From: Morella rubra
Taxonomy: Eukaryota; Streptophyta; Magnoliopsida; Fagales; Myricaceae
NCBI GenBank assembly: GCA_003952965.2
Contig: CM025855.1
Location: 38,995,053 to 39,059,052 of the forward strand
Reading direction: 5' to 3'
DNA: 64,000 nucleotides
Part shown: one piece after another, positions 1-10,532 of the stretch
How the letters are laid out: every line of letters starts with the position of its first letter
Position numbering within the stretch: position 1 is the first letter of the stretch
The notes under the pieces: generated by a model
What the model was told of the DNA's origin: nothing
Databases searched by the model: none
What the model saw: the letters and a program-made list of their open reading frames with translations, nothing else
Translations under genes and position numbers: made by a program

Positions 1-850
1 CTTTAAATCGTCTATTTCGGTCGGTTTCATGCTTGTAGGGTTTTCGTTCCGCCTATTTTGTAATCACGCCTTTTTATACTCAATATAGTTCGCAATTATC
101 GCTTTAAACGGAATATAACGCTGTTTTTTACTTTTCTATGAGCGTAATCGGTTTCGAAGCTCAGAAAAGAAAAGAGAAGAATCGACTATAATAGGAAAAC
201 GTAAATGCATCGAAATTCTATGTTTTCTGTGACGGGAAAAAGGCAGGCTCACTTTAGTGCAAACTACAGCTAAAGTCCTCTCTCTGTCTCTCTTTTTCTT
301 ACCTGTGTCCCTTCCGTCCCATTTTGTTCGGGTTTTTGCAGTAAAAACTGTAGTAATAATGGAAAATACCAATGCATGTATTGGTTCTAAAATTTCCGTT
401 TATAATTTACTATATAGTTGCACAAATAGCGCCTGCAATTTTTATATTGAGGAATTGAAGATAAACTGATGTTACGGGAGTATGTCGCACAGATTTTTGT
501 TCAAGTTTTCTAGAAGTTCATTGTGATTGTAGCCTTTCTGCAGCCTTCGCTTTGCTCTTAGGTGACTAATGGTCATTGTTTAGAGAATGACGAAGTAGCA
601 AAATAGTTGAAATTTTGAGATTCCTGGTGTTGGCGATCAATTATAATTAGATGGAGCTATTACATAACTAGCCAAATTCCTCATGGTCTTCATGCTGTTG
701 GAAATGGAAGAGACCAATACGTATTCATATTCTTTCAATGCTCTCTGGACATAAATTGATGCTCCTTTAAGGATAATGGCTGAACTATAGTATATGCTGT
801 TATCCACTTGTAATTTTGGTGTACCAACTTCTCCATCACCTGTGCAACAG
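1..850 (+). other. Partial SPF30 intron 1 (copy 1)
   Basis: By alignment with copy 3, position 1 corresponds to 25941, which is 123 bp downstream of the SPF30 exon 1 donor at 25818. The stretch up to the acceptor at 848-850 is intron. The short reading frames here recur identically in the other two copies and are intronic, not genes. Confidence 0.85.
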
Positions 851-3800
851 GTCAGACAGCTTTTGGTTGATGATCCTGGAAACTCCGAATATGTGGACAT
901 GGAAAGGGAGCTTAAAGAGGTAACCTTTTTGCTTATGAGCATTCTCTTTGATTTTATTTTTCTCTTCCTTGTAAGTTTTGTTTGGATATACTCATGATTC
1001 CTTATGATCTTATACGTGTGGGATCTCTCAATCCTTAGTATGTCACTTAAGATTGCAACGGTTGTTTCGAGAAACAAAGTCAACGTCTTGTGAAAAGTTT
1101 AGGGCCGCGTGTCCAATTCCAAAGATGTTGTAAATTGGATATCTAGTTTCATGTGCCACTTCTTTCTTTCTTTCATTCCTCTACCTTCTCTCTTTTGAAG
1201 GAATCAAAATGTTGCTCAAACAAGCAACACCAGTTAACTTCTAATGGCACATGTGGAGGTTTATTTTCATTTCAGGACTGAGAAGGTGAGATGGTTTTTA
1301 CATTAAACAAAGTCCATATGCTACTGAGGTGGGAACTTCTGAGGAATCCGAAAATTATTTGGATCTGTGTGTAAATATTGAAGACTTCATCAAGATACAC
1401 ATCACTTCTATCCTGGTTGCTGTGCAGGTGTGCTATGTGTCGAGATGGCCAGCCTACTCTCTCCTTCTCACCTGATATCAGATGTTCACGCTGTGATTCT
1501 AAGCTCGAATATTGACGTTGATTTTTCCTTCATGTTGTTACTAATAGTCTGGGTGTGCATAGGCTTTTTGTTTATATTTGGAGCTAGGGCTAAAGTTGTG
1601 TCGGTGCAGGTGATTGATTTGACAGAAGAACTCCTTGCAACTGCAAAGCAAAATGAGATATCTGGATCAAATACTGGTTCAAGTGGTAGGATGTCCCCAG
1701 GCATGCCCCAGTCTGAGGATAATCAAATGGTACATCCTTGATTTATTTTCGTGTTTGGTTCTTGGCTAAAAAACATGCTTTGGTTCATCGTGAAGGCAGA
1801 AGAATATACATTAGAAAGAGAAATTTTTTAGTGCATCTTTCTGGATTTGGCTTCTTTGTAAAGTATTGAAGTTGTACCTTTACTTCTTTGAATTTTATTC
1901 TATCTACTAGATAGAAATTGGGTTCCTGACAATTGACTCCAGAGAATATATCAACAGTTGCTTTTTTGCTATTCCTTCTTGTTCCCCTGATTTAATGTTT
2001 TGCCTATTTTTATGAGTGGTGTTTGGCTCTGTGTGTGGTGGGTTAATGGTTCTCAACAACTTTGCGATTATGCGGGATACTTTAACATGGTCTCTGGCAT
2101 GGCATGTGATGTCTTGTCTTGGGTTGTCATGCCACTGGCCATGTTTTAGACTAGGGATTGTGTGCCATTTAAAATCTGATGCACGATTGCATTACAATTT
2201 CGCTGTTGGAGTAAATGTGCAATGTGGCTGGTGTGGGGCTACCTAGCGGTGATATTGTCCTTGTTTCGTAATGTTATTGTGACTGAGAACATTTTATTAT
2301 ATAGTCCCATCAATCACTTTCATTGATTCATCCTTCATTAATTTTCATTATTGCCAAATTGAACATTCAATATTTTGCTGCTTTTTTTTCTGAATACATC
2401 TCGGTGATAAGGATGTTTAATCTATGCGTTTTTTTCCACATGTAGGACTCAGGAACCATGTCTGATCATCACGAGGCGTTTCCCATTGGCACCAAAGTTC
2501 AAGCTGTTTGGAGTGAAGACGGGGAGTGGTATGTAAAAACAGATAAAAAAAAAGTAGAGATATCTGTATCTCAATCGATATTGGTATGTTTTTTTGTTTG
2601 TTTTACCTTGTTTTACCTTGTTTTTCTGTGTTTGATTATTTGAATGTTCAGGTATGATGCAACAATTAATGCGTACTCTCCAAATGGCTATTATGTTAGC
2701 TATGATGGGTGGGGGAATCAAGAAGAGGTATGATATGGGTAACCAGACAGCTTGTCCCGGTTCTTTTATGCATTCTTTCTCTCTATTCTCATCATGTTGC
2801 TTCTAGCTAGCTGGTTCCAGGTCTCATTGGCATTAGCATTTGTTTTTCCTATCCTTTATCAGGAGTGAAGCATTTTTGACGAAATCACATGTGTTAAACA
2901 TATGCTATAATTCCACCACGGAAAGTTGTAGTTAGGTAGTTCAGTATCTTTTATTCTAGTGCATATTTTAGAACTTAACATATGCTATAATTCCAGTGTG
3001 GGAAGTTGTAGTTTGGTAGTTCAGTATCTTTTATCCTAAGATATTAAGATATCATTTTGCTATCGTCATTCCTGTGTCAACTTTAGAGGCTACTCCTTAT
3101 CAAAAAAAAAAAAAATTTAGAGGCTCTCTTATCAAAAGAAAAAATTAGAGGCTGCTGAAACATAGATTTAGTATGAAATGCGGAATGGATCCCGAATCTT
3201 TTTACCACAACACTTACCACCTAAGTTAGCTGGTTCTTTATTTTCACTTTGCCTTAACTTTTGCTTGTTCTTTGCGTTTCATTAGCTTTCTTTTTTACTC
3301 TTTCCCTTCTCCATGGAGTTTTTCCTTTTTGGCCATTTAATGCAATCATATGGTTGTACTTTTTGAAACAAACCATCCTAACCACAATATAGACCCTGTC
3401 TTCTTTTACTCATGATCTCCACTGCCATATCATTAATATCACCTTTGGTATTATGATATTTATACGATCTTATCTGTAGCCATCTTGTGTCGGCATTATA
3501 ACCATTATCACGACTTTGGTAGTATGATTACCACAATGAGCATGACCTCTGTCTTTGCCCAAACTCTTTATAAAAGCACATATGGAGGATGGTCGCTGAT
3601 AATGCTCTTATGCAATTGACTCTAGTGGAGGATCCTTATTTTTTGCCCTGCCTGGTCCTCACATGGCTTCAAACGTTTTAATGTAGTAGGTATGAAATAA
3701 AAGAAGACAAATTCAATATTCTGGCAGAGGGAACAAATTTTCGTAATGATAAGGAGAAACTGTCTTACTACTGAAATGAAATATCCAACTGTGATAAAGT

Positions 3801-5183
3801 GGGAAAAGACATGCAAATAGCTGAGAAGATATATGTGCCATCTGATAATGTGTCCATTTTCAAATTTCCAGAGGCAGGATGTCCTAGCCATTTGTATTGA
3901 CAACCTTATGGATGCATGGAACAACTTATTTGCCTTTCTTGTGAATGATATGTTATTTACATTTTTAGCTCTCATCTCATAATTATATATGCATTAAAAT
4001 TGAGAGTGGATTAATAATAATATCTTCTCCTTGAAACTATACTTGCAGTGCTGGAACCCTTTTAAGCCACCTGTATATTTTTAGCTAACTTCTACAGAAA
4101 ATATATTCTACGTGAGAGATGCTTTCTCATTTCACATGAAACTTGTACAAGACAAACATCACTTTTTTTCTCTTTCCACTGTTGTGATTAACTCAATGTA
4201 TTAGATTATAAATTCCTTTTACAGATTTGTTTTCTCTTTGCCATTCCATGTCAAACCTAGTCTAATTTTCTTGGTTGCATCTTTTTGCCTGCTGTTTGTA
4301 AGTTGTATTCTTTCTGAATTGATTAGTATTAGATCATCAGCAGTCAATGCCTAGGATTAAGTCATATTACTCACGGTTGCTGACTCCAGGTGGATCCTGC
4401 CAACATAAGGCCAATTGAAGAAGGTGGTGTCAATGCTTTGGCAGAAGCTGAGAAAGTGGCTGAAGCTACCAAACAAGCTATCAAACGTAAGATTGCCCTA
4501 GCTGCTTCTATGGACTTGCAGTCACGGAGTTTACCAGCAAAGCTTCGAATAGAGCCTGATGACCCAGAGGATGTGGTAAGTAATGCATGCAACATACTAT
4601 TGTACAAAAAGTAGAGATTTATGTAACTGGAGTTGATAATTTTTTTCCTCCGGTATGGAGCTGATAGTTTTTGATGACCTAAAACAGACTTGTCATATAG
4701 TTAGTTATGTGAGATGCTTAGGATTTCAATAGATACTGTTTTAGGCCTGGAAGTTTATCATGAGGCTGTGGTTGGATGCTGGCTAACTGTAATGTTTACA
4801 GAAAGCTGCCAAACGCAAGAAGATACATGCTTTTAAGTCAAAGATGAGGTTTGAGCAACTTGAAGTCACACAAAATAAGCGGCAGAATGCTTGGCAGCAG
4901 TTCCAGACAACCAAAGGAAAGGCTAAGAAGGTGAATTAGGCAGATATCTAATACTAGAAATGACTCAAATGAGAGTATTATTATCTTTCCCTAATCTGTA
5001 GCTTCCTGATTACATTGTCAGATTGGGTTCTTTTCGGGGCGCAAGCGGGAGAGCATATTCAAGTCTCCTGAGGACCCAAATGGTAAGGTTGGTGTGACAG
5101 GAAGTGGAAAGGGTTTAACAGAGTTCCAAAAAAGGGAAAAGCACTTGCATCTCAAGGGAGCAACTGTTGAGGCTGATGATTAG
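851..5183 (+). CDS. SPF30: SPF30-like Tudor splicing factor, copy 1 (exons 2-8; exon 1 lies outside the window)
   Basis: Seven exons are visible: 851-919, 1610-1729, 2446-2528, 2652-2727, 4390-4575, 4802-4930 and 5022-5183, the last ending in TAG. All have GT/AG borders and stay in frame. The product is the SMN-related survival factor SPF30/SMNDC1, a nuclear splicing factor. In the known family its Tudor domain binds dimethylarginine on Sm proteins and helps tri-snRNP joining. The Tudor domain is seen as GTKVQAVWSEDGEWYDATI followed by NGYYVSYDGWGNQEE. The C-terminal part keeps family blocks such as KRKKIHAFKSK and GKVGVTGSGKGL. The N-terminal exon is presumably just left of position 1. Copy 1 differs from copy 3 by a silent base at 1678 (GGT versus GGG). 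Nothing in the visible exons breaks the gene. Confidence 0.9.
2728..4389 (+). other. SPF30 intron 5, single-copy form (1662 bp)
   Basis: Donor at 2728, acceptor at 4388-4389. It contains a short internal direct repeat: two similar blocks around 2899-2966 and 2979-3040, each with a CATATGCTATAATTCCA core followed by GTTGTAGTT and TTCAGTATCTTTTAT. Copy 2 has the same 1662-bp length (11327-12988). Copy 3 has 3160 bp. No coding signal is seen. Confidence 0.8.
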
Positions 5184-5318
5184 GTTAGAGTTCCCATTTG
5201 CTCTTTATCTGCTTAGAATGGAATGCACGATGCACTGATCATGGAGTTAAACTTATGAAGTCCATGTTTGAATGACAATCTGCTCTCCTCACGTGGTTCT
5301 TGGTGCTGTTATAGTAGT

Positions 5319-5350
<32 letters not shown>

Positions 5351-6196
5351 GGTTTTGTTCTATTTGGAAATGAAGGGACGGGCAATCATACAGAATGAAA
5401 GATGGGCCAAAGTAGTCCAAAACCAATTCTCAACTGTAAGGTTTCCTATTGCGTAAGAAGATGAAAAATTATAAACGAGGGAATATCATACGTAACCCAC
5501 TACGACGGCATGAATTCGAACCCAACCTGCAACAATCACACTACATGTTTGGAGACGTTCTTCGTCGTGAGTATAAACGTTGTAACTCACTGAATTGAGT
5601 GTACAATTCTTAACTAAATCTGGACTTTATGATCACATGTCTCACACTTGCAGCTTTGAACTTTGGCTTCTTGATTCTTATAGAAGCCTCTTCTACTCTA
5701 ATGGGATCAAAGATGCAAGAGAGGGATCTGGTAGGTTAAAATCTTTCAGATGAAGGGAGAAACATCTGGGACAAGCGAAGAGCGACGTATACATAGAAAG
5801 ACGTGCTCAAGAAAATTCACGAAAGCTATATCTATCTACAATCGCATGTAAGTTGACAAAAGTCGCTATCGGATTGCATTTCCATGTCAGGTTGTAAATA
5901 CAAGTAATTGTGTATGCCTCAAAAGGAAAAAAATATTTGGGGCTCTACCCAAACCGAGGGTCTGGATGGCAAGAAGTAACGGTCAAAATAACATATAACC
6001 GACGGATGCATACTCTATACAAGGAAAAGAGAAGAGTTATACTCTTCTCTTCTAAAAACCTCAAGCAACAATCTAAATCTTGGAAGCCACTCCACCTTTC
6101 TTTTGCCATTAAGCTTATCCTGCATGCATCGAAGGAACAATGTTCTTTCCTTCTTCATTTCCCAATATAGCACTAAAATAGGAAGGTGCATTTGTA
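5184..6196. other. Spacer between convergent SPF30 and CAND1 3' ends (copy 1)
   Basis: This kilobase must hold both 3' untranslated regions. It contains a CT microsatellite at about 5317-5350 whose length differs between copies, and a G-rich/A-rich unique stretch. No gene, RNA or mobile element is seen. The equivalent stretches are 9521-10532 in copy 2 and 32621-33616 in copy 3. Confidence 0.6.
5317..5350. repeat. CT microsatellite, variable between copies
   Basis: A run of TC dinucleotides interrupted by one TTC lies downstream of SPF30. Copy 2 has it as GA repeats near 10364-10400. Copy 3 has a clearly shorter tract near 32755-32770. The length difference is the clearest marker telling the copies apart. 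Confidence 0.9.
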
Positions 6197-7353
6197 TCAT
6201 TCATTCCTGATGGAATAGTACTTCTCTGATAGTGCAGGAGATCTTGATATTTCAGTCATGAGGTTCTTGAATTTATGGCTGCAATCTCCTCCACTGCATC
6301 AAAACATAATACCGTAAAGCAATCAGATTTGGATTGGGAAGTGAAGAACCTTATGATATCGAAAGAGGAGTCTGCTTCATCCATTGATTTCGGTGCAACC
6401 AAAGTAGAATAATCACTTCAACTTACATATACATGACAAGACCAGCTACTTCGCAAATGGAATCTCAATTCACAACTTATTCTTGCATCAAAACAATAAA
6501 AATTACCTAGATCACATATTGGATGTTAGACCAGCTACTACACCAAGAACTACCTCATATATTGGATGTTATGGATGTTCGTGGCTCTTTCTTTACTGTA
6601 GCTCAATTAGGAAAGGTCGCAACATTTCTATCACAATTTCAAATAGGCACTCAGCAAAAGTAATCAATTCAAGCAAACATCTTAATTGAGCAACAAAATT
6701 TTGGCCTATGATGCTATGAATTTTTTCAAAATTTCAAACCCTGCATGACAACTCGAACAATAAAGAATACCAAATCGTGATAAATGATTAATATGGCATT
6801 TGGCAACCAAAATTTTAACTCTCTAAAATTTATCATCATTACAGTTCTTTCTCTCTTCACTTTTTCACAAACTTTTCACTTTTTACCAACTTTTTTCATT
6901 CTCTCTCTTCAACTTTTTACCAACTCTTAAAATTTTGTTCCCAAACACCATTAGATATTTTTAACCAACTCAGAAATTGATAAGAAAACCAAATACGGAA
7001 CAGGAGATATTCATGAAAACACATCCCAATAAAATACAAGAACCAAACCTTATGCGATTCAAGGATGCAATCGCCCGAAGAGCACTGCGGATCATGTCTT
7101 CATTACGGTCTACTTCTTGCTTCACAGCATCTTGCTTTGGCTTGAAATTAATAGTCTTCTGCAGAGGATCCACCAAAGAGTCCAACACTGAGGGAGACGA
7201 ATGTCTCCAATATTAGATTAGAATGTTTAGGGCCTGGCTAAATCTTAGACAACCTAAACCAATGAAACCACTAACCAGCCAGCACAGCAGATGGACACTT
7301 ATCCGCAAGTTTTGAGAGGATAAGGTGGCAAGGCATTTTAACGTCATAATGAT
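6197..7353 (-). pseudogene. CAND1 3'-end fragment, copy 1 (exons 26-28 only)
   Basis: Three exons on the minus strand match the last three of the full CAND1: 7276-7353, 7049-7187 and 6197-6293 (stop at 6197-6199). They encode the C-terminal part with [20 protein letters not shown] and the terminal [10 protein letters not shown]. The segment is cut off at 7797 in the intron upstream of exon 26, so this is a 3' fragment of a host gene without promoter or the first 25 exons. The exons are open. One synonymous difference from the other copies lies in exon 26 (GAC versus GAT before GTTAAA). Any transcript here would be an antisense read-out relative to SPF30 copy 1. Confidence 0.9.
6794..6950. mobile_element. 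Tourist/PIF-Harbinger-like MITE, copy 1
   Basis: The ends are imperfect inverted repeats, TGGCATTTGGCAACCAAAATT and its partner ending CCAAACACCA, with ATTA/TTA-type flanks. The length is about 160 bp and it lies in the CAND1 intron between exons 27 and 28. Copy 2 carries it at 8768-8923 and copy 3 at 34214-34379. The GTTTGGC-type terminus and TTA-like flank suit Tourist elements, but the family is inferred. Confidence 0.55.
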
Positions 7354-7797
7354 CTGGAAGAGACATTATTCAATTTAGTTGGGAGAGAAACAAAAACCTT
7401 TAGCACAATAATGTCACAATTCAATCTTCACACGAGCATCAATAATAACAAAAGTAACTCTTCCTATTCAATTACAAAGACAGATCGACCAATAATATGA
7501 CCAAAGCTCACAACATATAGGCTATTGGAAAACATGACTTTCCCCCCCAAAACTATGGGAGGATCCTATCTTAGGGTCACGTGACACGATATTAACTGTT
7601 ATATCCAATTTGAAGCACACATTAATGAATTTTAATAGTTTAATGGCTCAATGCGATAAATGATTTAGTTTGGACTCCAAAGTGACATTGGGTCCGTAAT
7701 TTAGGGGAGCAAAGCGATTGTTCTCCTTCGATAATTCTTCTGAAAGTAATAAGTACTTCAAAACCAATCAAAGAGAACAATATTTCAAAAGCGGTCA

Positions 7798-7920
7798 GCG
7801 TGAGATTATCCACTTCTATTGGAATCAGTCCCTTTTCAAAGGACACGTATGTGAATTTGCTCTTCAAATGAGTACAGTATTTACATGTAATTGAAGGATG
7901 CGTTCGAAGTGATAATTAGT
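7798..7920. other. Junction 1: asymmetric spacer of palindrome 1
   Basis: The left arm ends with GCGGTCA at 7791-7797 and the right arm starts with its complement TGACCGC at 7921. The first 9 bases of the spacer (7798-7806, GCGTGAGAT) match neither copy at this point. The remaining 7807-7920 are the reverse complement of 35227-35340 in copy 3, so copy 2 simply extends further than copy 1. Both breakpoints lie in the CAND1 intron between exons 25 and 26. Confidence 0.92.
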
Positions 7921-8364
7921 TGACCGCTTTTGAAATATTGTTCTCTTTGATTGGTTTCGAAGTACTTATTACTTTGAGAAGAATTATCGAAGGAGAACAA
8001 TCGCTTTGCTCCCCTAAATTACGGACCCAATGTCACTTTGGAGTCCAAACTAAATCATTTATCGCATTGAGCCATTAAACTATTAAAATTCATTAATGTG
8101 TGCTTCAAATTGGATATAACAGTTAATATCGTGTCACGTGACCCTAAGATAGGATCCTCCCATAGTTTTGGGGGGGAAAGTCATGTTTTCCAATAGCCTA
8201 TATGTTGTGAGCTTTGGTCATATTATTGGTCGATCTGTCTTTGTAATTGAATAGGAAGAGTTACTTTTGTTATTATTGATGCTCGTGTGAAGATTGAATT
8301 GTGACATTATTGTGCTAAAGGTTTTTGTTTCTCTCCCAACTAAATTGAATAATGTCTCTTCCAG

Positions 8365-9520
8365 ATCATTATGATGTTAAAATGCCTTGCCACCTTATCC
8401 TCTCAAAACTTGCGGATAAGTGTCCATCTGCTGTGCTGGCTGGTTAGTGGTTTCATTGGTTTAGGTTGTCTAAGATTTAGCCAGGCCCTAAACATTCTAA
8501 TCTAATATTGGAGACATTCGTCTTCCTCAGTGTTGGACTCTTTGGTGGATCCTCTGCAGAAGACTATTAATTTCAAGCCAAAGCAAGATGCTGTGAAGCA
8601 AGAAGTAGACCGTAATGAAGACATGATCCGCAGTGCTCTTCGGGCGATTGCATCCTTGAATCGCATAAGGTTTGGTTCTTGTATTTTATTGGGATGTGTT
8701 TTCATGAATATCTCCTGTTCCGTATTTGGTTTTCTTATCAATTTCTGAGTTGGTTAAAAATATCTAATGGTGTTTGGGAACAAAATTTTAGGAGTTGGTA
8801 AAAAGGTGAAGAGAGAGAATGAAAAAGTTGGAAAAGTGAAAAAGTTTGTGAAAAAGTGAAGAGAGAAAGAACTGTAATGATGATAAAATTTTAGGAGTTA
8901 AAATTTTGGTTTGCCAAATGCCATATTAATCATTTATCATGATTTGGTATTCTTTATTGTTCGAGTTGTCATGCAGGGTTTGAAATTTTGAAAAAATTCA
9001 TAGCATCATAGGCCAAAATTTTGTTGCTCAATTAAGATGTTTGCTTGAATTGATTACTTTTGCTGAGTGCCTATTTGAAATTGTGATAGAAATGTTGCGA
9101 CCTTTCCTAATTGAGCTACAGTAAAGAAAGAGCCACGAACATCCATAACATCCAATATATGAGGTAGTTCTTGGTGTAGTAGCTGGTCTAACATCCAATA
9201 TGTGATCTAGGTAATTTTTATTGTTTTGATGCAAGAATAAGTTGTGAATTGAGATTCCATTTGCGAAGTAGCTGGTCTTGTCATGTATATGTAAGTTGAA
9301 GTGATTATTCTACTTTGGTTGCACCGAAATCAATGGATGAAGCAGACTCCTCTTTCGATATCATAAGGTTCTTCACTTCCCAATCCAAATCTGATTGCTT
9401 TACGGTATTATGTTTTGATGCAGTGGAGGAGATTGCAGCCATAAATTCAAGAACCTCATGACTGAAATATCAAGATCTCCTGCACTATCAGAGAAGTACT
9501 ATTCCATCAGGAATGAATGA
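8365..9520 (+). pseudogene. CAND1 3'-end fragment, copy 2 (exons 26-28 only)
   Basis: Plus-strand exons 8365-8442, 8531-8669 and 9424-9520 encode the last part of CAND1, from [19 protein letters not shown] through [15 protein letters not shown] to the terminal [10 protein letters not shown] and TGA at 9518-9520. Splice borders are intact and identical to those in the full gene. The first 25 exons are missing because the segment begins at junction 1. It faces the copy 1 fragment head to head across the 123-bp spacer, so the two fragments are divergent and separated by about 1 kb. Confidence 0.9.
8768..8923. mobile_element. Tourist-like MITE, copy 2
   Basis: This is the inverted counterpart of the element at 6794-6950 and 34214-34379. 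It starts TGGTGTTTGGGAACAAAATTTTA and ends GCCAAATGCCA. It sits in the intron between exons 27 and 28 of the CAND1 fragment. Internal poly-A/GA stretches differ by several indels from both other copies. Confidence 0.55.
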
Positions 9521-10365
9521 TACAAATGCACCTTCCTATTTTAGTGCTATATTGGGAAATGAAGAAGGAAAGAACATTGTTCCTTCGATGCATGCAGGAT
9601 AAGCTTAATGGCACAAGAAAGGTGGAGTGGCTTCCAAGATTTAGATTGTTGCTTGAGGTTTTTAGAAGAGAAGAGTATAACTCTTCTCTTTTCCTTGTAT
9701 AGAGTATGCATCCGTCGGTTATATGTTATTTTGACCGTTACTTCTTGCCATCCAGACCCTCGGTTTGGGTAGAGCCCCAAATATTTTTTTCCTTTTGAGG
9801 CATACACAATTACTTGTATTTACAACCTGACATGGAAATGCAATCCGATAGCGACTTTTGTCAACTTACATGCGATTGTAGATAGATATAGCTTTCGTGA
9901 ATTTTCTTGAGCACGTCTTTCTATTTATACGTCGCTCTTCGCTTGTCCAAGATGTTTCTCCCTTCATCTGAAAGATTTTAACCTACCAGATCCCTCTCTT
10001 GCATCTTTGATCCCATTAGAGTAGAAGAGGCTTCTATAAGAATCAAGAAGCCAAAGTTCAAAGCTGCAAGTGTGAGACATGTGATCATAAAGTCCAGATT
10101 TAGTTAAGAATTGTACACTCAATTCAGTGAGTTACAACGTTTATACTCACGACGAAGAACGTCTCCAAACATGTAGTGTGATTGTTGCAGGTTGGGTTCG
10201 AATTCATGCCGTCGTAGTGGGTTACGTATGATATTCCCTCGTTTATAATTTTTCATCTTCTTACGCAATAGGAAACCTTACAGTTGAGAATTGGTTTTGG
10301 ACTACTTTGGCCCATCTTTCATTCTGTATGATTGCCCGTCCCTTCATTTCCAAATAGAACAAAAC

Positions 10366-10397
<32 letters not shown>

Positions 10398-10532
10398 ACT
10401 ACTATAACAGCACCAAGAACCACGTGAGGAGAGCAGATTGTCATTCAAACATGGACTTCATAAGTTTAACTCCATGATCAGTGCATCGTGCATTCCATTC
10501 TAAGCAGATAAAGAGCAAATGGGAACTCTAAC
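9521..10532. other. Spacer between convergent CAND1 fragment and SPF30 3' ends (copy 2)
   Basis: Inverted equivalent of 5184-6196. It holds the GA form of the microsatellite at about 10364-10400. No gene is seen. Confidence 0.6.

Larger units (their letters stand above)
1..7797 (+). repeat. Copy 1 of a triplicated locus (left arm of palindrome 1)
   Basis: This segment matches the reverse complement of 7921-15717 almost base for base (paired positions sum to 15716-15718) and also matches 25941-35226 in direct orientation, apart from about 1.5 kb extra in the latter. It holds SPF30 exons 2-8, the spacer after SPF30, and the last three exons of CAND1 on the opposite strand. Copy 1 starts 123 bp inside SPF30 intron 1 only because the window begins there, so the repeat probably continues to the left. 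Copies differ by scattered single-base changes, microsatellite length and some indels. Confidence 0.95.

Noticed and set aside
637-1083. A 148-codon minus-strand frame present in all three copies
   Set aside because: It overlaps SPF30 exon 2 on the other strand and intron sequence; a shadow, not a gene.
2016-2246. A 76-codon plus-strand frame with many Trp and Cys
   Set aside because: It is in SPF30 intron 3, with no acceptor or donor that would add it in frame, and it is preserved only by the duplication.
3622-3975. A 117-codon minus-strand open frame repeated four times in the window
   Set aside because: It lies wholly in SPF30 intron 5 and is repeated only because the intron is; no protein family resemblance.
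7798-7920. Spacer as a leftover sequencing-adapter hairpin
   Set aside because: The spacer is genomic sequence continuous with one arm, and the arms do not meet symmetrically; no adapter-like sequence was seen.
10185-10210. GGTTCGAATTC resembling a tRNA or SINE B box (mirrored near 5510 and 32930)
   Set aside because: No cloverleaf, no A box at the right distance and no poly-A tail or target duplication, so a single 11-base match is not enough.
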